Source: Icerya purchasi
Lineage: Eukaryota; Arthropoda; Insecta; Hemiptera; Monophlebidae
NCBI GenBank assembly: GCA_039619475.1
Contig: CM077115.1
Span: 510,094,815-510,158,814 of the forward strand
Reading direction: 5' to 3'
DNA: 64,000 bases
The position numbers and the translations under genes were made by a program. Numbering within the stretch: the first letter of the stretch is position 1; each line of letters starts with the position of its first letter. This document shows positions 31,862 to 43,600 of this stretch, piece after piece. The notes below the pieces were generated by a model. The model saw nothing but the letters and a program-made list of their open reading frames with translations. It did no database searches and was not told where the DNA came from.

Positions 31862-34800
31862 GTAAGTTAATTACATTTATCCATTATAAGTGTTTAAATA
31901 TTAGAAATGTTTTTTTAAATTTTTAACATTATAGACACACACACACGCCACATACATAATTAAAAAACATAAATACAACAATTTTATCTGTAAATTTTAA
32001 AAGAATTCATTAACAATATTTAACTTCAAAAACTCTTTTTGCTTTAATATATTACATATTATAGTGTATGAATGTATGAATGCATGTGCGTGTGTGCATA
32101 TACTCAATATATTCATATACAACACCTAAAACAACAGTATTAAGAAATTAAAGTTCTACTTATCATAATTTGTTAATTCACCACAAGTTGGTTCTTTTAA
32201 TGGAAAAAATAATAACTAAATATAATCGAGTAGGGTGTTTGCTTCGGCAATTCTTCTGTTGAGGCAGCGATTTATTCGTATAGTTTCTGAGAGTCTACTG
32301 TATTTAACAGAATTATTTGTAGAGAGTTTGAATGATTTGATTTAATCAAAATTTGTATTTGTATTTTAGGCTTTTGTCTCCAGCCGAACCAATTTTGTCG
32401 AAATTCTTCTTCATAACAACGTCTTATTTCTCTAGGCTTTTGTGTCTTTTATGGTCCAATTTAATCGGAATTCTTATCAATAACATCACGTTTCTTGGAT
32501 TCGTTTTCAATTATCCAATTTCAGGATTACTAGACTCTTTTGTTTTCAGTAAACCAGTTTTATCAGAGAATCTTTATTTGTAACAATGGGACACATTTCT
32601 AATATTTTATAATATTAATTCAGTTCGAATTCATTTTTTTTTACATTAGGAATAATGTGAATTGATAAAACTTCATTTCTTTCAGAAAGCCTAAATAATT
32701 TCAAATATTTATAAAGAAAAAATAAAATAAAACAAAGATTATAATAGTATTAAGTGCACAATGTGTACACGTAAGATATATATAAAGTGATCGCTTAATA
32801 TTTACATTTCAGTGAAATCAGTGGTCCATGTAAACCTACTAATTCGAAATAAAATGAATTGATGAAATTTTCAGGAGCTAAATCTACACACAATACTGAA
32901 ATATTCAACTTAGTTCGTATTTTTGCAGTTCTGAAAATTCTCAGCGAAAGAAATTAAAATTTCGGCATATCGTCGCTGTTCTTCACAAACTACCTAGTAA
33001 AGAAAAAAAAAAAAAAAAAAAAAAAAACTATCATAAAAAAAATAAGAAAAGGATGTTGTTTTTGTACAAAAGAAAAATTCGCATCAAGATAAAGATCAAA
33101 TCTTTCATTAGAACAACCGTGAAATATAAAAGAAAATCAATAGAGTTATTAATCTTTACAACATTGTGTAAAATTTTTTCCATAATAATTTAATCGCATT
33201 TTTTAATTAATTGCCTGAAAAGAAATTTTAAAAAAATTGCAAATATCATTTTAAGTAACGATTAAATATAGTTTACGATATCACTCTCCTTTCTTGGGGA
33301 GAAGAAAATGAAAAGTTCAAAATCGACTTTCTCGTGTTACAAGAGTAATATTTTCAAAATAATAAAGCCCGGTTGCAGCAAAGAATGTAAAATGTGTAAT
33401 GCGTTTTTTTAAAAATCGATTACACTACCCATTGCGGTGAGAAATAGTTGAAACAGTCGAAAGTGACGAGCGAGGGAAAATAATTCCTCGCTAAGATCAT
33501 ATTAGCTAAACAAGTTTTTTTAAATATTTTACGTATTTTCGTACTTTTTATCGAAAATTTTTAAAATTTAAACGTTTATTTACGTTTTGTGTTATTCGAA
33601 TTAACTTTATTTACTCCAACGCTTATGTTATCATTTTTTTTTTTTGCTTGTTTTAATTTGTACCGCGTTATTTAGTTATTAGGTTTAACTTTGAAATTAT
33701 CGAAGAAATTAACTGAAATTGTTAGAAGTTCCGAATTCATATATAATAAAAAGAAGATTAATTTTATTAATCAAAAATAAAATAACACAAAAACTTCAAC
33801 ATAAAATAAAAACAAATATTTATTACGCTTACATATATTTAAAAATAAGCTAAAAATATTAAACAAGGATTACAAAAAATAAAAAAATAATTCCCTACTT
33901 TAATCACAAACTAGAACTTTCTTCTTGTTCATTCAGTGAGAACTCGCTGCAATAGGCAACGGGGGTCTAAAACATCTTGCTAGCAGGGAAAAAAAAATTG
34001 CGTATACTTCGAAACAATTTATTTTACTAAAATAGAATTTTAGTTAATTTAATAAAAATGATTTCGCAATAAAAAAATACTAATAAAATATTCGATTTTA
34101 TTACATTAATTTGCTTATTAAAATTCCCGCCCGAATGAGAAATGTAAAAATCTCTTTCGATGAATGAATATTAACACTAAATTTATTAGCTTTACTTTCA
34201 CTAATGTGTCGGATGTTTTTTGTTTATTATAGTCTACGATAACAGTTACAAATAATCAAAAAATAAATCGTGTTTTCTATATATTCTGTCGAATATAATA
34301 AATTTAATATAATTACGAATTAATTTATAATTAAAAAAGTTTAAAATTATTCACACGCGCTTTACGAATTAAATTATTTTAAATATTTATTGAAAATTAA
34401 ATTACGGAATTGCTAAAAATTAATTTGGGAGAGTGTTCTCCTTATCATAATTCCACCTATTTATTCAGAGAAAAAGTAAAAAAATCTGTAAGCAAAAATT
34501 ACTCGTAACATTGTCAGTCGTACTTATTATTTTAAAAATATCGTTTTCCATAGGGTTTTCTTCAAAACTGTGTTAACTGAAGACATAACATGAAAACATA
34601 CATTCCATATTTATTTTGGCTTAAATTCGTATATTTATAAAAAATTAATTAATTTCTGCAGTTGCAAAAAAAATCCTCTATTATATTCAAATTTTTAAAT
34701 CATAAAACGCAAGTAATCTTTTTAAAACTTCCCCATCTAAAACAATAAGCCATTTTTAAATCAAACAGGTCTTGATAATTTTTTTTCTATTTTTTTTTAA

Positions 34801-37800
34801 AAAAAATATTCCATTGAGCAAACAACGGAGTTCGCTTTTCTATAACATTTACAAGTTTAATATTGTTCCATCTTTCATTTTTTCGTCTTTTATCTACTCT
34901 TCCGTTCCCGTTTTTTTTTAGCATTCTAAATTCCCCCGGAATCTAATTTTAATTTTTTGGACCTCTTCAATGTTGTATTATTCCTTTATTTTTTCATTAC
35001 ATTTCCTTGCATTATCTATTTTCGTTTTTCTTTTTCTTTTTATTATTTTAACTTTTCAATTTTTTCAAAATACTTCCTAATCTCACCTCAAAGGTAAGTA
35101 AAATTCCAATATTGATTTGTTAACCCGAGTGAATTTAGACGAAACGATTTGATCTTAATAATGATTAAGCCCCAGAGACCTACTGGACTATTAAAATGTA
35201 TATTATAATCAAATATAATATTTTGTATTATTCATATTTTGAAAAAATTATCAACCGGAAATTTTACTTCGTTTATAAGAATAAAGGGGTTAACATATTA
35301 ATTTAGTATATAAAAAAAGGAAAAAACACAATAAACGACAGTTAATTTTGCTTTCTATCATTTACAATTGTATTGTTATTGTTCGGTTTGCATCGTTGCG
35401 GATAGCAACACGTACAGACGATCCCTGAAAACATTTAGTAAACAATAACAAATTGTCCGGAGATAAAATTCCACTTAAAATTAATGGTCCATCCTATTTC
35501 ACACGATTATCTCAAATTCGGTTAAATTAATTAAAAGTAAATAAATGCAGGGTTACACTGATAATAATAAATCATTAAACGGCGGTACTGACCAGAGTTA
35601 ATGATAAAGAATGCCCTATTCTAGAGAACAAACTGTCTGAACGCGCCTTTCATTATCACTGAAATATTATATAATCCGCATGGGGAATAGTCTTCTGTTA
35701 TCAGCACTCGAAGTTGTATAATATTTATCGTGATAACGCTATAATTTTCTATGACGTATACTGGCGAAAAATATCGCAAATCGCGTTTTATCTATGTTAA
35801 AATATCATTCCTTGTGAACAGTCTGCGGTCTTAATTGAAAAATAATTTATAATGAACATTAACGAGTAAATAAAATCAAAAAAATCGAAATAAACGAATA
35901 TCTTCATTAATATATACATTTTTTAGAACTTCTTATTTTAATTTATCAAATTTTTTATAAAAATTAACCTGCTTAAAATTCGATAAAGCACGTTTGCAGG
36001 GAGACTTGAGTGCCTAGTATTAAAATTATCGAATTATTAATAAAATCGTTATTTTCACATTTGACTAATATTAATTTTTCATATAAGTTACGTATAGTAA
36101 TTATTTTAGACATAGCTTAACACTAATAATCTATTTCGTTTATTTTTTAAATTGATAGGATACGTAATAGCGTTATTTTTTAATTAGTCGGAAAATTGTT
36201 TTATTTTTGATTAAGTATTAAAAGAAGTGAAATCAATAAACATCCCTTAAGGAAAACGGAAAAAAATAAAATCTATTTCATAATTAAATATGTAAATTAT
36301 TGTTATACGGCGTCGAAAACTGAACGATAACCAATAGAGCAAAAGTTGAATGCCTTTGAGATGTACATAGTTGTACCGCAGAATACTTCGCATCAGTTGG
36401 ATAGGAAAAATACGAAACGTAGAAATATTTAGGCGCATGGGAAATGATTTGGAAGTTATAAGAATAATAAAAACTCGCAAGTTAAGATACCTTTCTCATA
36501 TATTACGTCACCCAACGTAATACAACTTTCCGATACTAATGTTACAAGGAAAAATAAAAAGGGAAGAGATCAGCAGGAAGAAAAAAAAATCATGGACGCA
36601 AGATCTGACAGACTGGTTTAACATTAGTTCCAGTGATTTATATCAAAGGGTTGCGGATAGACGTTTCATTGCCCACATGTTAGTCAACGTTCGGTAATGG
36701 ACATGGCACCATGATGATGATAATGATGATGATACAGAATTTACAGAATATCGGACTTCTCAGATATTCCTCTCGTTAATTTTTTGTGCTTTTCCAATTT
36801 TTCTGTTAAAGTGATTGCACTTTATTTTATTTCGAAGTTTTACGTTTAAGTAAACACAAAAAATATAACTGTGTAAATATGTAGCAATACTGAAATCTAC
36901 ACAACAACATTATACTTATATCTGTGGTAATGTTTTCTAATTCAGCCCATTGTCGACTGGAAATAATGTGAAAAATAGTGTAAAAAAGTGAAACCACGGC
37001 CGAAGTAATTTTCGCTTAGAAGTATATTATTGTGAAAATTTCAATATTGTTTGCGCTATATATAATAGCACTTATAATGGGGTCATGAATTTTACAATAT
37101 TTCACGTTTAACTTATTATTCAGTTTCATTTAAAATCGCAACACTAACAGATATTTCCATTACTAATAAACCTTATATTTATATTTCCTAAACATTTTCA
37201 GTAATAACCTCAGTTATCTTTATTATTTTACAAATTACACATAATGTAAGCACAAATATAAAATTTGTTCATAATTTTGTGTTCTCATAGGTTTATCCGA
37301 AAAATGTATCGTTGACGATAAAAACTGATTCTGTAGTTCCAAAGTTAGGTCTTATGTTAGTTGGCTGGGGTGGAAATAATGGAACAACGGTCACTGCTGG
37401 ACTTATTGCGAACAAACTAGGATTGGAATGGGAAACGAAAGAAGGAAAACATAAAGCTAACTGGTATTTATTATAAATATTAAAATTTATAAAAAAAAAT
37501 TACACAAGCTTAATCGTATTATATTAATTAATACGTTTCCGGAACATTGTTTTTAATACGTATACTGTTAATTAAAAAGGGAGAAATTGACAGAGATACA
37601 GATCAGCAAGAGCGCTGTCTTAATTCATTTTTTCAAATTCTATAATTCGGAGTATTATATAAATTATCGTCGGTCAAAATAATATTAATATGAAAGTTTA
37701 CGATTTAAAAGAAACGGTCCTAACTTTGTTCACCATTTCTTATTAAAATTTTACATTTCGAGATAGCGTAAAAGAATCAGACGTAATTACCGTGTCTATC

Positions 37801-38408
37801 TTCTTGACCGCAGGTACGGTTCGATTACTCAAGCATCTACCGTGAAACTCGGTGTAGATTCGGAAGGAAACGACTACAACGTACCTCTGTCTAAACTGTT
37901 GCCTTTGGTAAATCCGGATGATATTGTCGTCGATGGTTGGGACATTTCTTCTTTGAATCTAGGCGATGCAATGGAACGAGCGAAAGTTATAGACATCAAC
38001 TTGCAACAGAAGCTAAAACCCTATATGAGCAAATTTCAACCGAGACCGTCAATTTACTACGGAGATTTCATTGCTGCGAATCAGGTAATTTCGTACAACG
38101 CTAAAATCACGAAAAAATCAACAGCAAAAATTAAAAATTGCGAGAATATCGGCTTTTATTATAATAAAAAGGGGCATTTAAGCGTAAAGAGGAAAGTTCA
38201 AATGAAATTTGGGTTCTGCTATTTTAATGTATATTACGAACATTCATTTTTTTCTCATATTAGCAATATTATATTAAGGTTTATTTATGTGACTAAAAAT
38301 TAATAGAATATTTTTTTAATAAGAACAATTTTCAAATAAAAAGTAACAAGACCGTAGCCATAATTAAAGGAAAAAATTAATATAAAAAATCAAACTTCGT
38401 CCTATTTT

Positions 38409-38474
<66 letters not shown>

Positions 38475-40579
38475 GTGCGTGTGTCTGCTAAAATAGCATT
38501 TAAAATATCAAAAATTTTTGTTTAAACGTAAATTAATATTACGATTTATTATTAGACAATACGAATGTAGTTATTGAAATACAAAAAATACGAAATATTA
38601 ATTATGGTAAAGTTAACAATCGTATTTATCTATTTAAAATTACGAGAACAGGAATTAAGATAAAGAGGAATTCTCTCGAAAGGGACTTGGACCGTTTTGG
38701 AAAATTTCAGACAGAATAGAAAGATTTTTCCAAGTTAGCACTAGTGTCTTAATATTTAGAAATGATGGAACCCGCTAGAGACGATGAGTACGTTCTTACT
38801 TTTTTGTAACTCACAGTGTTTTTAATTGTTTTGTAAAAGCAACACTATGCAGTCTTCCATAGAAATATGCCCTCTTTTTATCGAGAAAATGCATTTTGCA
38901 CGGAATTTGACCGCAATTGTTTAGACAGATGATTTCTTTTCGACGAATGCTATATAGTAAGTTATTTTTCTTCTTCACTTCAGCTTTTTCCCTTTTTCGT
39001 TTCATAGACTTCTCCATCGGGGAAAATACATATAAATAAAAAAGGTCTAGAGTCCGAAATTTTTTATAAAAAAGATCAAGAAAAAATCCGCAATTACCTT
39101 TAGAATTTATCTTTTTTTGACGTGTTAATTAACTTCTATTATAATCGAAACATTTTTACTTTCAATACAGTCCGAACGAGCGGATAACGTTTTAAAATGC
39201 GCCAACAAGAAAGAAGCTTTAGAGAAAATACGAAATGACATAAAAGATTTCAAGTCAAAGAACGGCATTGAAAAAGTTGTTGTACTTTGGACTGCGAATA
39301 CCGAACGATTTGCGGACCTAATTGATGGTGTAAATAATACCGCCGAAAATCTGTTAACGTCGATAGATAAAAACGTCGACGAAATTTCTCCTTCAACGAT
39401 ATTCGCAGTAGCGTCAATACTGGAAGGGGTAAGTGATAATTTTCTACAGATCTTAATTACCTCGAAACAAAAAAAGGGTTCGTTAAATTAAATTTAAATT
39501 AACGGAAGAAATTAAATTAATTTATTATCATTACACACCGGTAGCACTAACGTAAAAGATCAAGCTCCTATTCGGAATAATGAAATTTATAATTTATCTT
39601 TTATTCTTTAAAAACATATGATACAACTAACTTCAGTTTGTCTATATAATACAAAATTATACGTGTTCATACTGGATAAATGCTCTGGGTAAAAAAGAAA
39701 AAACAACAAAAAAAAAAACGAATTTAATTTTTTTTTAAAAAATCTCTAGTCTTGCTTTGGATTCTATCGGATTACCTACTTTAAGGTGTCTACCGATCTA
39801 GGAAGCAATAATTTTTCTTAAGTGAATTAAACACTAGTTAAATTATGACTAATATCCACAATTTTTAAATAGTAATTCGTGACAAGAAAAAATGATTTTT
39901 TTAAAGATCTGTTGGATAAATTTTGTTTATTTTTTAATTTCGTTCGGCTCATTTTTGGGATTCGAATATTCTGGACTAAATTAAACATATCAACACTAAA
40001 ATAAATAAATCTTTAAAAAAAAAAAAAATATATATATATATATACATTTATTTTTTGTGTGTGTTTTTAGTTTTAAATTTAAAAATTACGAGTTCTTTAA
40101 CGTTTCTTGAAAAAGTTATGCTCCTAGATCAGTTACCCTGACGGTTCGGAAGAAATTTTTATTTATAGTTTTTTATTGATTAGCACTGATGATCATACAT
40201 AGTATACATGTATTTCCGAAGAAATATTCAACATGCCTATTCAATGTATTCCGTAATTTCTTTCTTGCAGTGCACTTATATAAACGGTTCACCGCAAAAC
40301 ACGTTTGTTCCTGGATGTATAGATCTAGCTGAAAAATACGGAGCGTTCATCGGAGGAGACGATTTTAAATCCGGTCAGACTAAGTTAAAATCCGTTCTAG
40401 TAGACTTTTTGGTATCGGCTGGTATTAAACCAGTTTCCATTGTCAGCTATAATCATTTAGGAAACAACGATGGATACAATCTATCAGCTCCGCAACAATT
40501 TAGATCTAAAGAGGTCGGTAAAGTAACTGATTAATTTTAAACAACAGTTAATGTGCATATAGGTTAACGAATTATTACT

Positions 40580-40642
<63 letters not shown>

Positions 40643-43600
40643 GCATTATTATAGTCTTGTATACCATTCGGATTAAACAAATAAATATATTTACGCGAGA
40701 GAAATTACCAAAAACAGAAACTAAAGTTCGAAAAAAATATGCATAAACAAAAAAAAATAGCCTGCGATGCTATCTAGCCTCTTACATTAAAAGTCATTAT
40801 ACATTTATTCATTTGATATATGTTATGCAACATTTTATTATTGAAAAAAATAACATTTAATTACTCGGATACAATAAATAAATAATAATAATGCTCGAGT
40901 AAAATTTTAACGCCCTAGAAAATCACTGTTTCTTAACATTTACAAGCTTATTTTTTTAATTTCTTTGAATAAGGTTTTTTTTTCACCGCGTAGAATAACA
41001 ACTTTCCTATGTAGGTTTAAAATTTTTATATTCAAATTTACCTAATAAATGTAAAAAATATGCTTATTGAAGACATTTTAAAACCGATAAAATTTAAGTA
41101 TTTTCTGATTATTTTTACATTTTATCAAATTTTTTTCCATTAATATTTTATATTCTGGATTCTAGATAACTGAGTCGAATTTTATACGTGCGTGCGAATT
41201 AATTAATTGTACAATCCTAACAACGTATATCCGCTACACATTGGTAAAATTTTTCTATGCTCCTAACACGAATCCGGAGTAACTTTCTTGAATTTCAGAT
41301 TACATTTTAAATATGAATATTTAATTCAAATATGATATCTGAAATCGCAGCTAAATATTACAATTTCAGTCATTAATGTGGAATTCTCTCACGTTATACG
41401 TTGTAAAAGGCATGTGAAAATATTTAAATATATCAACCAGTAACCCATTCTTAAAGCTCATGACATGAAATTATCGTTTTTTTTGTGTGTGTTTTTTGTA
41501 ACAAGTATCTGTCTTCCTAGGAACTTTAAAAACATCGTAAACGTAAAACTAAACGAGTGCACCAAGAAATATTAATGAAAACGACTACAAAAGATTGGTT
41601 TAGATATTGAGTTTGTAGAAGAAATTATATTTTTTAAAAATTATATCGCGTTTAAATCGAATTTTACAAAGAAAATGCTACTGTCTTTGATCTTTTTTCA
41701 ATAGTGTAATTCTCATAGATATTTAGCTGATGGAGGCACTGCTTTCTACCATCCGGCTATGAGGGGGCCTAGTCAATAAATGTTAAAACGGGCATATTCG
41801 TTTCGTATACTTGTCCAGGAGGTTTATTAAGGGGCTAGACACTAGTTTATACTATGAAAAATAGGGTGAATTTTCTGACATTTTTGAAAGAAAAAGAAAA
41901 AACTAAACGGTCGAGTGTTGAAGATTTTGGTATTTTATTTAGCGCAATTTAATATAGTTGTATAATTTTTTTCACGTTAAAATGCACAGTGCGTCCCGTA
42001 AGTTGTGGGACTGCCTTTCTAAAGTCAAAATTACTCGCGCCATCTTCATGAAATTTTGGGAACTAGTTCGTGCAACTGTCTCTACTCACCCCACAGCTGA
42101 AGTTTCGTTACAATCGGATTATTTGTAGCAGCGCAGTAACAGTTCGTGCAAGCGTCTCTTGGATACGCGTGGTCACAGTTTTAATATGGAAAAAAATTCG
42201 GGACAACATTTTGTTTTGTTTTAAAGCGGTTAAAAATGCTATTGAAACATTCAAAAGGTTAAAGGTGGCTTATTCGGAGGAGTGGCGTAATGTCTCGTAC
42301 TAGCACATGTTTCGTTGGTATAACCGATTTTCGTCGGGTAGAGAGAGTCGATTGAAGACAAAGAGAGAAGCGGGAAGCCATGACAATGAAAACGGATGAA
42401 AACATCGCTCGCGTCGCAGCTGTTTTGAAAGAACATCGAAGTGCAGGCTGCAGGTTAATAGAAGAACTTACCGATATTCCAAAAAGCATCGTTCAACGAA
42501 TTATTAAGAACGAGATTCTGGATTTTTTGATACAAACGAGCTGGCGCATACCGCTGAAATTAACTCACACGCAATTTTTGGCAAGCAAAATGGTTCCGGT
42601 GCTCAACCCCCCCCCCCCCCCCGTACTCGCCAGATCTAAGGTCACCAGACTATTTTCTATTCCCCAAGTTGAAAATGGAGTCGAAGGGGAGGACTATTTT
42701 GCTTCAATTGAAAAGATTCAAACGGCCGTGACAATTAGGACCGCATGTACCAAGAGAGCTTGCACAAACTACAAGCCATACGCGTTTACAGTGCCACTTA
42801 CAGTATCACTGATGTGTTATAGATCAGATCAAGACGTGAAAACCGATTTTTATTTTACATCAGGGGATGCAAAATTTTACAGAAACATGTAGTCAGAGCT
42901 TATGAATCAGTACAGCTCTCCTCTTTGGCGATGAGAGTAGAGTAACTGGCTACCGAGCGGCTTCGCTTTAATAGCCTACCATTTCAAAAATATTTACCAT
43001 CTGACTTTAATGCTTTGGAATATTATTGTTTAAATAGTAAATTATCGAAAAATACGAAAAAAAAAAAAAAAAAACAGTTTTTTGAAAGTGAGAAACTCCC
43101 CTTAAGAAAACGGAAAAACCTGTAATTTTTAGTCCGTTCAAATTTAATTAAATACCGATTTTTTGAAGTTGCGCATTTACATGTTCAAAAATTTGGTTTC
43201 AAAAACATTTCTTCTACACCCCATAAAAAAAGTTTATCATTCTTTAAAATAATACCTTTAAATAATGAAAAAATTTTAAATTATGTCATCTAGCGATAAT
43301 TCTCAAGCGACTACTTTATATGAAAAGATATCAAAATAAACCGAGTTTATGTAATTAAAATAATTTCGAATTCATTAGCGATGTTTACTTGACAACGTTA
43401 GATATTTGTAACGACATTTTTCACTTAATTACCAATAAAAAAAAATTTTGCTCGGGACTCCTCAAAATCTTCATCGCATTCATAACTGCGTAAATAATTC
43501 CACGCTTAAAAACAAAGCACAAGAAATACGTAATTTTATTTCATTAACAAAATATACCAGCACTCTACTTCTTTTCAATATCTTCGATATACAAATAAAT

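Noticed and set aside
42380..42892. 170-codon frame as a domesticated transposase gene inside INO1
   Set aside because: Core catalytic region is deleted and the frame joins unrelated pieces through a C16 run; no promoter or splice sites of its own.
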